Origin: Marinobacterium_D sp050908845
Lineage (GTDB): Bacteria > Pseudomonadota > Gammaproteobacteria > Pseudomonadales > Balneatricaceae
Direction of reading: 5' to 3'
Assembly (NCBI RefSeq): GCF_050908845.1
Contig: NZ_CP194171.1
Coordinates: 1,922,001-1,986,000 of the forward strand
DNA: 64,000 nt
The position numbers and the translations under genes are program-made. Position 1 is the first letter of the stretch. The number at the start of each line of letters is the position of its first letter. The notes under the pieces were generated by a model. That model worked only from the letters and a program-made list of their open reading frames with translations. It searched no databases and had not been told where the DNA came from. Of this stretch, positions 36,714-45,026 are shown piece after piece.

Positions 36714-36947
36714 TCAGTTCTGCTGAGAGCCGGCCAGCAGTCGATTTGTCAGGCTCGCCACAAAGGGGCCGGCAAGGAAGGCAATCAGGTAGGCGATGGG
36801 CCAGGCCAGCAAAAAGGCGTTCAACCAGTTGCCAACGAATGCATCGGTAAGACCGAGGTTGATAAAGGTCACCCAGCAGGTCATCAGAGTGCAGAGTATG
36901 AACGACATCATGCCGCTTTGAAGTAAACGGGCCTTTAGGCGCTGCAT
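36714..36947 (-). CDS. DUF2798 small membrane protein
   Basis: The 77-residue protein has two membrane helices: GMMSFILCTLMTCWVTFINL and FLLAWPIAYLIAFLAGPFV, with the WLNAFLLAWPIAY signature of DUF2798. AAAGGA precedes the ATG at 36947. A longer open frame upstream is unrelated in composition. It is divergent from the LysR gene, with a shared control region, so it is the likely LysR target. The function is unknown. Confidence 0.85.
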   Translation of the reverse strand: MQRLKARLLQSGMMSFILCTLMTCWVTFINLGLTDAFVGNWLNAFLLAWPIAYLIAFLAGPFVASLTNRLLAGSQQN

Positions 36948-36962
36948 GGGTTTGGTCCTTTG

Positions 36963-37067
36963 CTTCAGTACGAATGTTTCAGTACGGGGAATAAGCAACA
37001 GAGTGTAGTGAGTTTCAGTTATGTCGAGTAGACTGAAATTCGTGATCTTAAATTTCAAAAATGAAAT
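36963..37067. promoter_or_regulatory. Array of TTTCA half-sites between DUF2798 and LysR genes
   Basis: The half-sites are TTCAGTACG (36964), TTTCAGTACG (36976), the inverted pair TTTCAGT (37013-37019) and ACTGAAA (37032-37038), and ATTTCA-N4-TGAAAT (37052-37067). The last ends one nt before the LysR ATG. Repeated dyads in the divergent region fit LysR autoregulation. Confidence 0.55.
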
Positions 37068-37068
37068 C

Positions 37069-37971
37069 ATGCTTGATGACCTGTCGCTATTTGTCCGTGT
37101 CGTGCAGGAGGGAAGCTTTCTCGCTGCTGCCCGTGCCGAGGATCTATCTACTGCTACTCTGACCCGACGCATCCAGAACCTGGAGGCCCGCTTTAACTGC
37201 CAGCTGCTTAACCGCTCGGCCCGGGGGATTTCACTGACGCCGATCGGGGAGCGGCTGTATGAATCGACGGTGGTGCAGGTTGAATCCCTGCAGAACGAAG
37301 TGGGGCGTCTGCATACAGATACGCTTGGCCACCGCGGCCGTATCCGTCTGATCGCGCCGATTAACCTGACCCACCATATAGTGCAGCCGCTGCTGCAGAC
37401 CTTTCTGTCCGAAAATCCGGGCATTCAGCTCAGTGTGTTGCTCAGCAACCAGGCTGAAAGCCTGGCGGAGCGGCAGGCAGACCTGGCGCTAAGATTCGGC
37501 AAGCAGGCAGATTCCGGGTTGCGGCAGAAATTTGTCGGTGAGTTTCCCTCGGTGCTTGTGGCAACACCGGAGGTGGCGCTGGCGCTAGAGGGGCAATCGG
37601 AGCTGCAGGCGCTGCTGGCGTTTCCCTGTATTGCGGCGCTGGAGGAGCGCTATCTGGTGCTGCAAAACCGGCTGACCGGTGCCCGCAGCAATCTGCCGAT
37701 CGAGCCCCATTTTCACTGTAATGATCTGGATGTGGCGATTGCCACCCTGGAGAGCAATGGGGGCTTTATGCACTGCCCCTATCTGCTGATTCGGGAGCAG
37801 CTGGCGAGCGGGCGCCTGGTAAGGGTTATGCCGGACTGGGAGGGAGAAAACCGGCGGCTCTATGTGGTCTGGAACAGTCGCAACCTGCTGATGCCCCGCA
37901 CCCAGCTGCTGCTCGATTTTCTGGTCGAGCAGGTGGGTGCCATCGGGACAAGGTTAGAGCGCGAGTTATAG
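37069..37971 (+). CDS. LysR-family transcriptional regulator
   Basis: The 300-residue protein has an N-terminal winged helix (MLDDLSLFVRVVQEGSFLAA, then STATLTRRIQNLEARFNCQL) and a type 2 periplasmic-binding-like effector domain. An in-frame ATG at 37021 would add 16 residues inside the operator array, so 37069 is preferred, though no ribosome site is visible there. The last bases overlap the end of the converging ABC ATPase gene by 6 nt. The effector is unknown. Confidence 0.9.
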   Translation: MLDDLSLFVRVVQEGSFLAAARAEDLSTATLTRRIQNLEARFNCQLLNRSARGISLTPIGERLYESTVVQVESLQNEVGRLHTDTLGHRGRIRLIAPINLTHHIVQPLLQTFLSENPGIQLSVLLSNQAESLAERQADLALRFGKQADSGLRQKFVGEFPSVLVATPEVALALEGQSELQALLAFPCIAALEERYLVLQNRLTGARSNLPIEPHFHCNDLDVAIATLESNGGFMHCPYLLIREQLASGRLVRVMPDWEGENRRLYVVWNSRNLLMPRTQLLLDFLVEQVGAIGTRLEREL

Positions 37972-38694
37972 CACCGCGCCGATAAACTGACGCAGTTCCG
38001 GTGTCTGCGGGTCGGCCAGTACGGTCTTGGCATCGCCGGTTTCATGGACCTTGCCCTGGTGCATGAAGACGACGCGGTCGCCTACATCGCGGGCAAAGTT
38101 CATTTCGTGGGTTACCAGGATCAGGGTCATCCCCTCGGCGGCCAGTTGTTCCAGGACCTTGAGGACATCGCCCACCAGTTCCGGGTCGAGCGCCGAGGTG
38201 ATCTCGTCGCAGAGCAGCACCTTGGGTTTCATCGCCAGGGAGCGCGCGATGGCAACGCGCTGCTGCTGGCCACCGGAAAGCTTTTCCGGATACTGACCGA
38301 ACTTGTCACCCAGGCCGACTTTCTCCAGGACTTCCTCAGCCAGGATTTTGGCCTCTGTCTTGCCAACCTTCTTGATCAGTGTCGGCGCCAGCATGATGTT
38401 TTCGCCCACGGTCAGGTGGGGAAACAGGTTAAAGCTCTGGAACACCATGCCAACGCTCTGGCTCAGCTTGCGCACCTGAAACTCGTCGGTGCTGACCTCC
38501 ATGCCATCAAGGATGATCGCGCCCTGGTCGTAACTTTCCAGCCCGTTCATGCAGCGCAGCAGGGTACTCTTGCCGGAGCCACTGCGGCCGATGATCGATA
38601 CTACTTCGCCTGCCTGGATATCAAGATCGATACCTTTGAGGACATGCAGATCCCCGAAATACTTATGAACGTCACGCACGTTTACGAGAGACAT
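37966..38694 (-). CDS. Polar amino-acid ABC transporter ATPase (importer 1)
   Basis: The 242-residue GlnQ/HisP-type ATPase carries Walker A (GRSGSGKST), the Q-loop (VFQSFNLFPHLTV), signature (LSGGQQQRVAIAR), Walker B (VLLCDEITSALD) and the H-loop (VTHEM). The Walker B segment reads DEITSALD, with Ile in place of the usual Pro. GAGGAG precedes ATG 38694, and the gene overlaps the upstream permease gene by 23 nt. It is the last gene of a four-gene operon with binding protein first. Confidence 0.94.
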   Translation of the reverse strand: MSLVNVRDVHKYFGDLHVLKGIDLDIQAGEVVSIIGRSGSGKSTLLRCMNGLESYDQGAIILDGMEVSTDEFQVRKLSQSVGMVFQSFNLFPHLTVGENIMLAPTLIKKVGKTEAKILAEEVLEKVGLGDKFGQYPEKLSGGQQQRVAIARSLAMKPKVLLCDEITSALDPELVGDVLKVLEQLAAEGMTLILVTHEMNFARDVGDRVVFMHQGKVHETGDAKTVLADPQTPELRQFIGAVL

Positions 38695-39331
38695 TAAGCT
38701 TCTCCTCAAGATATTGGCTGGCTCGCGACAGCGGATAGCACAGCAGGAAATAGATAAGTGCGACCATGGCGAACACCTTGAACGGCTCGAAGGTAGCGTT
38801 GTTGAGCATGGTGCCGGCTTTGGTCAGTTCCACGAAGCCGATGATCGATGCCAGGGCGGTACCCTTGACGATCTGAACCGAAAAACCAACGGTGGGCGGA
38901 ATCGCGATGCGCATTGCCTGGGGCAGGATGATGTACCGCATGGTCTGCAGGTAGTTAAGACCCAGGCAGCGCGCGGCTTCCCATTGCCCTTTGGGCAGGG
39001 ATTCAACGCAGCCGCGCCAGATATCGCTCAGGAAGGCGCTGGAGAACAGTGTCAGTGCCAGTGCGGCGGCGGTCCAGGCAGAAACATCAATGCCCAGCAG
39101 GCCGAGGCCGAAAAACGCGATAAACAGCTGCATCAGAAGCGGCGTACCCTGGAACAGCTCGATGTAGATGCGGGTGATCCAGATCAGCGGCTTGCGGCGG
39201 CTGATCCGCATAAAGGTCAGCAGCAGACCGACGATGGAGCCGCCGGCAAATGCGATCAGGGAAAGCAGGATAGTCCAGCGGGCCGCGAGGAGCAGGTTGC
39301 GCAGGATATCCCAGTCGGTGAATTGGGTCAT
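38672..39331 (-). CDS. Polar amino-acid ABC transporter permease (importer 1, second)
   Basis: The 219-residue HisM/GlnP-like permease has the EAA loop as AARCLGLNYLQTMRYIILPQ and about five helices. The other permease precedes it, overlapping by 4 nt (ATGA), and the ATPase gene follows with a 23-nt overlap, so translation is coupled throughout. The pair would form the heterodimeric membrane channel. Confidence 0.93.
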   Translation of the reverse strand: MTQFTDWDILRNLLLAARWTILLSLIAFAGGSIVGLLLTFMRISRRKPLIWITRIYIELFQGTPLLMQLFIAFFGLGLLGIDVSAWTAAALALTLFSSAFLSDIWRGCVESLPKGQWEAARCLGLNYLQTMRYIILPQAMRIAIPPTVGFSVQIVKGTALASIIGFVELTKAGTMLNNATFEPFKVFAMVALIYFLLCYPLSRASQYLEEKLNVSRKRA

Positions 39332-40002
39332 GCTGTCTTCTCCTCTCTGGAAAATGCCCGGGCGCCGATAAAGTTGAAAATCATGCGCATCAGGAAGGCG
39401 AGCATCAGGTAAAGCATTGCTGCAACCAGGTAGGACTCGAAGCTCAGGAAGTTACGCGACTGAATAAAGTTGGCCGCGAAGGTCAGCTCCTGCACCGAAA
39501 TCTGCGATATTACCGCCGAGCCCAGCATAACGATGATGCATTGGCTGACAACCGAGCTGTAAACACGTTGGAAAGCCGGCGGCAGAATAATACGGATAAA
39601 AATCTGTCGGCTGCTCAGGCCCAGGGTACGTGCTGCCTCTACCTGGCCTTTGGGGGTGCCGTCGATACCGGCACGGATGATCTCCGTGAGGTAAGCACCC
39701 AGGTTAATGACCAGCGCAAGAATGCCGGCTTCCACTTCGGTCATCTTGATGCCGATGGCGGGCAGACCAAAGAAGATAAAGAACAGCTGCACGATAAAGG
39801 GCGTGTTACGTATCAGTTCTACGTAAACTTTGGATATGTGGCGCAGTGCCGCGTTGCGATGACGTCTGGCTGCCGCGCCAAGGATACCAAGCAATATACC
39901 CAGTACCGTCGAGACGACAGTGAGTTTCACCGTCATCCATAGGCCGTCCAGCAGCACGTCCTGGTACTCCAGCAGAGCGCCGAAATTCAGTTCATATGCC
40001 AT
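39328..40002 (-). CDS. Polar amino-acid ABC transporter permease (importer 1, first)
   Basis: The 224-residue permease has the conserved EAA loop (EAARTLGLSSRQIFIRIILP) and about five helices. It lies 60 nt after the binding-protein gene, separated by a hairpin with a T-run that probably lowers read-through. Confidence 0.93.
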   Translation of the reverse strand: MAYELNFGALLEYQDVLLDGLWMTVKLTVVSTVLGILLGILGAAARRHRNAALRHISKVYVELIRNTPFIVQLFFIFFGLPAIGIKMTEVEAGILALVINLGAYLTEIIRAGIDGTPKGQVEAARTLGLSSRQIFIRIILPPAFQRVYSSVVSQCIIVMLGSAVISQISVQELTFAANFIQSRNFLSFESYLVAAMLYLMLAFLMRMIFNFIGARAFSREEKTA

Positions 40003-40024
40003 TTTTTAGTCCAGTGTGGGGTCT

Positions 40025-40051
40025 AAAAAGGTGGAGCAGCAGCGCTGCTCC
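40025..40051 (-). terminator. Attenuating hairpin between binding protein and permease genes
   Basis: On the minus strand GGAGCAGC-loop-GCTGCTCC is followed by ACC and TTTTT. Such partial terminators after binding-protein genes give more binding protein than permease. Its activity is inferred. Confidence 0.55.
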
Positions 40052-40062
40052 GGCGAATCGAG

Positions 40063-40863
40063 TTACATTGAAGCGAGGTCAGCGGGGAAGGGAGCTTTCA
40101 GCCACTTCTGTGACAGGGACTCAAGTACACCCTCGGTGTAGGCCTTGCTGATCAGTTCGTTGACCTTGCTGGCCAGACGGGTTTCGCCTTTCATGACGCC
40201 CACGTAGCACGGGGAGTTTTTCAGCATGAACTTGGTTTCCGGCACGCGGGAGGGGCTGCGGTTGGCAATCTCGGTGACCACCAGGTTACCGGTGGCGATC
40301 AGGTCGACCTGACCGGACAGGAAGGCGGACAGGGTGGTGTTGTTATCTTCAAAGCGCTTGATGCTGACCTCATCAGAAATCAGCTTGCTCAGCTCGATAT
40401 CTTCAACGGCGCCACGGGTGACACCCACGGTTTTGCCATCCAGGTCTGCAGCTGAACCGACTTCGATATCGTTCAGGCCGAATACACCCAGGAAGAACGG
40501 CGCATAGGGCTTGGTGAAGTCGATCGCTTTTTCACGCTCAGGGTTTTTACCCAGGCTGGAGATCACCAAGTCCACTTTCTGGGTCTGCAGGTAGGGGATA
40601 CGGTTAGCGCTGGTGACCGGTATCAGTTCCAGCTTTACGCCGAGCTCGTCGGCCAGGTAACCGGCCATATCGATATCATAACCCTGGGGCTGCAGGTCTG
40701 CGCCCACGGAACCAAAGGGAGGAAAGTCCTGAGGTACGGCAACCTTCAGGACACCGGCTTCAGTGATATCGTCGAGTTTGTCGGCGGAGGCGGTTGAAAC
40801 AGCACCGAAAGAGATGAGCAGGGAGCCGGCGAAGGCCAGGCTTAATTTTCTTAACATATTCAT
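40063..40863 (-). CDS. Polar amino-acid ABC transporter substrate-binding protein (importer 1)
   Basis: The 266-residue periplasmic protein has a signal peptide (LAFAGSLLISFGAVSTASA) and the family-3 pattern GVLKVAVPQDFPPFGSVGAD, VDLVISSLGKNPEREKAIDF. An FliY/GlnH-like ligand is expected, probably a polar or anionic amino acid, but this cannot be fixed from the sequence. It is the first gene of the operon. Upstream (41013-41045) lie phased TGACC repeats. Confidence 0.93.
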   Translation of the reverse strand: MNMLRKLSLAFAGSLLISFGAVSTASADKLDDITEAGVLKVAVPQDFPPFGSVGADLQPQGYDIDMAGYLADELGVKLELIPVTSANRIPYLQTQKVDLVISSLGKNPEREKAIDFTKPYAPFFLGVFGLNDIEVGSAADLDGKTVGVTRGAVEDIELSKLISDEVSIKRFEDNNTTLSAFLSGQVDLIATGNLVVTEIANRSPSRVPETKFMLKNSPCYVGVMKGETRLASKVNELISKAYTEGVLESLSQKWLKAPFPADLASM

Positions 40864-41012
40864 GATCAGCGACCCTTTTTTTGAGGAAACAAATGATTCA
40901 GTGATAAGTGTTTTGCAACTATGGTGCCAAAACGCTAAGTCATTGATTATTGGACAGCCCGGCTCTGCAACAACTGTTTCATAAAGATGTCCATGCTCTT
41001 TTTTGGTGCGAG

Positions 41013-41045
41013 TGACCTTTTTTTGACCATAACTGACCGATCGGT
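41013..41045 (-). promoter_or_regulatory. Phased TGACC repeats and palindrome upstream of importer 1
   Basis: TGACC occurs at 41013, 41024 and 41034 on the plus strand, 11 and 10 nt apart, so all face one side of the helix. The last copy runs into the palindrome ACCGATCGGT (41036-41045). In transcription direction the block contains ATCGGTCAGTTATG, nearly identical to a site before importer 2. Confidence 0.5.
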
Positions 41046-41139
41046 TAAGAAAGCAAAATCAACGAGTTAGCTTTATCAGGGGCGGCCTGATCGTGATCTC
41101 TGTGAAATATTTGTTTCAGTACAGCTTTCTTTAGATCTT

Positions 41140-41742
41140 TTATTCCGTTTCGTACTCAATCTCTCCCAGTCGTGTAATCACCGGTTGCACCCCGGCCCAG
41201 ACTGGCAGATTCATATCTTCCTCGTCATCCACCGGTCCGCCGGTGCGGATCTTCGCTGAGACTTCATCCAGCGTGAAGGCGATTACGCTGGTGGCCTTCA
41301 TCTCGGTGTCGTTAGCCCGCCGGGCCTGCTCGGAGCGGCCTTCATGGAACTTCTCTATCAGCTGATCAAGTGCACGGCGCTTTTCCTCAGCATAGTCCAC
41401 AAATCTCGCATGACTATAAATCACCACGCTGCGGTAATTGACCGAATGATGAAATGCGGAGCGGGCGAAAACGATGCCGTCCAGAAGAGTAACGGCGATA
41501 CAGGCTTCGGCGCCCTCTTGCAGGGCCTTGAACAGACCGTTCTTGCTGGAGCCATGGACGTAAAGCTGATCACCATCGCGCCAGTGGATGGTGGGCTGCA
41601 GCAGTGGCTGGCCATTCAACTGGGTACTGACGTGGCAGATCATCGCCTCATCGAGGATGGCGTTGACCGTTGCTTTATCGTAGCTGGCTCTTTTGGATCC
41701 CCTTTTTACCCGGGTCCGCTCGGTCTGTTTGTACTGGTTCAT
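41140..41742 (-). CDS. Pyridoxamine 5'-phosphate oxidase-like flavoprotein
   Basis: The 200-residue split-barrel protein has DEAMICHVSTQLNGQPLLQP, then HWRDGDQLYVHGSSKNG and FARSAFHHSVNYRSVVIYS, typical of the PNPOx-like/NimA-like family that binds FMN or heme. It is divergently transcribed from a MocR-type regulator 91 nt away, a frequent arrangement, and is its probable target. Confidence 0.87.
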   Translation of the reverse strand: MNQYKQTERTRVKRGSKRASYDKATVNAILDEAMICHVSTQLNGQPLLQPTIHWRDGDQLYVHGSSKNGLFKALQEGAEACIAVTLLDGIVFARSAFHHSVNYRSVVIYSHARFVDYAEEKRRALDQLIEKFHEGRSEQARRANDTEMKATSVIAFTLDEVSAKIRTGGPVDDEEDMNLPVWAGVQPVITRLGEIEYETE

Positions 41743-41765
41743 CGAGATTCACTCCTTCAGGTGGA

Positions 41766-41807
41766 GTGGATAGACTAGGTTTCATAGTGGGTCTATAGAA
41801 GATCCAC
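41766..41807. promoter_or_regulatory. Inverted repeat between the PNPOx-like and MocR genes
   Basis: GTGGATAGAC (41766-41775) is mirrored by GTCTAT (41791-41796) and ATCCAC (41802-41807), with five extra bases between the two parts. It is central in the divergent region, as expected for a MocR operator that controls both genes. Confidence 0.5.
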
Positions 41808-41832
41808 TTTTAAGATAAAGATTAGGCCCAAT

Positions 41833-43263
41833 ATGGATGAATCAGGGCTGGTGCGAACCGATCTGGGGTTGTTCCTGGAGCTGAACGCCGTTGATGCCTC
41901 ATTACCCTCTTATCGACGGCTTTTTCTGGCGCTGCGTCGATCGATCCTGTCGCGACGTATAGAAGGTGGCACGCGACTTCCATCGACACGTGCGCTATCG
42001 GCGTCGCTCGGGATCTCGCGTAATACGGTAAAAAGTGCTTATGAACTGCTGCAGGCGGAGGGCTATCTACTGTCACGCAGGGGCGCAGGCTGCTATGTCG
42101 CAGAACTTCCTGAGGCCAAGAGTCTGGCTGCTGATCCTGTGGTGATTAATCAGCCCGTCAAGCTGCCGACTGCTTCAGCAATTAACCGGGCACCAGGGCT
42201 GCTCCAACCCGCAGTTCCAGCGCTGGATCATTTTCCCTACCGTCGCTGGCAGCGCGCGCTGCAGAGCGGCGTGACTTCTGTGGGGTTGCTGGCTGGTGAC
42301 CCCCAGGGCGATCCGCGACTGCGCCGCGAGATTGTGCGCTGGCTGGGCGCTCAACGCGGCATGCAGGTGGATCCGGATCAGGTATTGATCACGTCCGGAT
42401 CTCAGCAGGGGATCTTTCTGGTGGCTGATCAGCTGGTGAAGGCGGGAGATCGAGTGCTGCTGGAGCGGCCCGGTTTTCAGGGTACCGAGCGGGTGTTTGA
42501 CGCGGCCGGTGCCCGGGTTGGGCATTTTTATCAGCATGAATTGGAAACGGTCGACAGGCTGGGACCGGCCCGTTTGCTGTTATTGACGCCATCGCGGAAT
42601 TTTCCTCTCGGTCACACGCTTGCCGCGGATCGCCGCCTGGCGCTGTTGAACTGGGCGCGCCAAAACCGTGCCTGGTTGATCGAGGATGACTACGATTCGG
42701 AGTTTTCCGCGGGCCCGGCGTTATCGGCGATGTTCTCTCTGGATGCCAGCCAGCAGGTTATATATGCAGGTACTTTCAGCCGGACGATGTTTCCGGGATT
42801 GCGTTTGGGGTACCTGGTGCTGCCGGTGAGTCTTGTTACTCAATTCAGAGAAGCCCGCCGCATCGTCGATGGCGGGCTATCGGTGACGCCGCAAATGGCC
42901 CTGGCTGAATTTATGGCCTGTGGGGATTACAGCCGGCACCTTAAACGGATGAAACGACTTTACCTGCAACGCAGACAGATGCTGGAGGAGATGCTGGGAC
43001 AGAGCAGCCTGGCTCATCTTCCGGTTATCGGTGCCGGTGGGGGAATGCACCTCTGTCTGCAGGTGCCGACCGGTTGCGATGACCGGCAGTTGGTTGCTGA
43101 GCTGGACAGGGTGGGTGTCTGTGCACGGGCGATCAGTCAGTATGACCCAAAACAGGGAGCGGGGCTGGTGCTGGGCTTCGCCGCCCAGGATCGTGATGCC
43201 ATGGCCCGTGGCGTCGCGATCCTGGAGCGGATTGTGTCAGCCGCTTTGGCGCAGCTCGATTAA
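41833..43263 (+). CDS. MocR-type regulator with PLP lysine replaced by arginine
   Basis: The 476-residue protein has a GntR winged helix (LRRSILSRRIEGGTRLPSTR, then ALSASLGISRNTVKSAYELL) and an aminotransferase-fold effector domain. LIEDDYDSEF keeps the PLP aspartate. The lysine that binds PLP in the GTFSKT motif is Arg317 here (YAGTFSRTMFPGLRLGY), so an internal aldimine cannot form. Neighbouring residues are conserved, which suggests a selected change. It is divergent from the PNPOx-like gene. Confidence 0.87.
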   Translation: MDESGLVRTDLGLFLELNAVDASLPSYRRLFLALRRSILSRRIEGGTRLPSTRALSASLGISRNTVKSAYELLQAEGYLLSRRGAGCYVAELPEAKSLAADPVVINQPVKLPTASAINRAPGLLQPAVPALDHFPYRRWQRALQSGVTSVGLLAGDPQGDPRLRREIVRWLGAQRGMQVDPDQVLITSGSQQGIFLVADQLVKAGDRVLLERPGFQGTERVFDAAGARVGHFYQHELETVDRLGPARLLLLTPSRNFPLGHTLAADRRLALLNWARQNRAWLIEDDYDSEFSAGPALSAMFSLDASQQVIYAGTFSRTMFPGLRLGYLVLPVSLVTQFREARRIVDGGLSVTPQMALAEFMACGDYSRHLKRMKRLYLQRRQMLEEMLGQSSLAHLPVIGAGGGMHLCLQVPTGCDDRQLVAELDRVGVCARAISQYDPKQGAGLVLGFAAQDRDAMARGVAILERIVSAALAQLD

Positions 43264-43269
43264 AACGGC

Positions 43270-43572
43270 TTAAAGCACCTTGTTGAAACCTTCGAACTGA
43301 GGAGGCCCCAGGTAGATATCCTTCGCCGGTTTGGCATTGGCGTGAGCCTTGCGGAACGCTTCGGATTTGGTCCAGTTGATGAACGCCTCTTCCGATTCCC
43401 AGACGCTGTGAGACGCGAACAGGGTGCACTCCTCGGTAATCGCTCCCTGCAGCAGATTGAAGCTCTTAAAGCCTGGCACTTCATCGAGGAAGGTTTCCCT
43501 GCTTTTCCAGATCTCGATGAAAGCGTCCTCTTTTCCGGGGGCGATGCGAAAACGGTTCATGGCGATGTACAT
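43270..43572 (-). CDS. IsdG-like heme-degrading monooxygenase
   Basis: The 100-residue ABM-fold protein carries the IsdG/HmoA triad with correct spacing: Asn6 (MYIAMNRFRIAPG), Trp67 and His77 (FINWTKSEAFRKAHA). ASHSVWESEEAF is characteristic. Such enzymes open heme to release iron. Six nt separate its end from the MocR stop on the other strand. No heme uptake gene lies nearby. Function is inferred from the triad. Confidence 0.82.
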   Translation of the reverse strand: MYIAMNRFRIAPGKEDAFIEIWKSRETFLDEVPGFKSFNLLQGAITEECTLFASHSVWESEEAFINWTKSEAFRKAHANAKPAKDIYLGPPQFEGFNKVL

Positions 43573-43777
43573 GGACGGTCCTTCTGTTGCGATTCAAAAA
43601 AGACAACCTTAGCCCGGCATGGCCCTGGCTGTCAGCTCTCAAAAAGCTCCCTGTTTGGCACAGTGGCTGCATGATCTCAAGTTATCTTTGAGGTGAAGGA
43701 AGGCTATTTAACCGTTTCCCAGTTTCTGTCTACGCTCAAAAATCAGGGAGAAGTTTGCTCATCAAAGGGGGAAAACG

Positions 43778-44962
43778 ATGACGAACAAACACTCGCGTTA
43801 CCAGCTGTCAGAAGGGGCCAACAACCATATACAGTACCTGAACTCGGCGCCGCCAAAGGTACTGACAAGTCTGCTTGCCCACGCAGATGTCCGCATCGAT
43901 GGTGACCGTCCCTGGGATATCCAGGTGACCGATCCGAGCGTCTACTCGACGGTGCTTACCCGGGGTTCCCTGGGGTTTGGCGAGTCATACATGGATGGTT
44001 ACTGGGAGTGTCATGACCTGTCCGGCCTGATGACCCGTCTGCTCAATGCCCGTCTTGATGAAAAACCTTTGGGCAGTGCCCGTCTTTTTATCGCTATGCA
44101 CTACCTGAGGGCGCGCCTGCTCAATCTGCAGACCTCCAGCCGAGCTTTTCAGGTCGGCGAGCAGCATTACGATATCGGTAACGATCTGTACGAGAAGATG
44201 CTGGATCGTAACTGGTGCTACAGCTGTGGTTACTGGGCCAACGCCGATAACCTGGAGGATGCCCAGGTTGCCAAGCTGGATCTGATCTGCCGCAAGCTCA
44301 AGCTGAAACCCGGCATGACCGTGCTGGAAGTGGGCTGTGGCTGGGGCAGTCTGGCGGCTTACATGGCGAAGCATTATGGCGTCAAAGTCCACGGCATCAC
44401 CATCTCGAAAGAGCAGCAGGTCATGGCCAGGGAACGCTGCGCCGGGCTCTCGGTGGATATCGAGCTGATCGATTATCGCGATGTGCAGGGCCAGTATGAC
44501 CGGGTGGTCTCCGTGGGAATGTTCGAACACGTCGGCCACAAGAACTACGACACCTATTTCTCCACGCTGTCGCGCTGTGTCAAACCCGATGGTCTGTTCC
44601 TGCTCCATACCATAGGCACCGAGCAGGATGGTGGCGGTGTCGACCCCTGGATCGACAAGTACATTTTCCCCAACGGCGAGTTACCCACGCTGCCGACGCT
44701 GGTCGGTTCCTGCAAGAACTACTTCAACGTGGAAGATCTGCACAACTTCGGCACCGATTACGACAAGACGCTGATGGCCTGGTGGGATAATTTCAAATCC
44801 AGCTGGGGCAGCCTGTCTGCCAACTATGATGAACGCTTCGCGCGCATGTGGCGCTACTACCTGATGAGCTGCGCTGGCTTTTTCCGCTCCAAGCGCGGTC
44901 AGCTCTGGCAGGTGGTGCTGGCTCCGCTGGATAGCCAGGAGGTCTATCGCTCGGTGCGCTGA
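43778..44962 (+). CDS. cfa: Cyclopropane-fatty-acyl-phospholipid synthase
   Basis: The 394-residue SAM-dependent enzyme adds a methylene bridge across double bonds of membrane lipid chains. The SAM site reads VLEVGCGWGSLAAYMAKHYG; LGFGESYMDGYWECHDL, QHYDIGNDLYEKMLD and SVGMFEHVGHKNY are Cfa signatures, as is the C-terminal AGFFRSKRGQLWQVV. E. coli Cfa has 382 residues. GGGGGA lies before the ATG. Confidence 0.97.
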   Translation: MTNKHSRYQLSEGANNHIQYLNSAPPKVLTSLLAHADVRIDGDRPWDIQVTDPSVYSTVLTRGSLGFGESYMDGYWECHDLSGLMTRLLNARLDEKPLGSARLFIAMHYLRARLLNLQTSSRAFQVGEQHYDIGNDLYEKMLDRNWCYSCGYWANADNLEDAQVAKLDLICRKLKLKPGMTVLEVGCGWGSLAAYMAKHYGVKVHGITISKEQQVMARERCAGLSVDIELIDYRDVQGQYDRVVSVGMFEHVGHKNYDTYFSTLSRCVKPDGLFLLHTIGTEQDGGGVDPWIDKYIFPNGELPTLPTLVGSCKNYFNVEDLHNFGTDYDKTLMAWWDNFKSSWGSLSANYDERFARMWRYYLMSCAGFFRSKRGQLWQVVLAPLDSQEVYRSVR

Positions 44963-45026
44963 ATCTGGAATACTGGGCGTCCTTAAACGGGCACAGATCG
45001 TGTCCGTGCCGGATAACGAGGTATTA

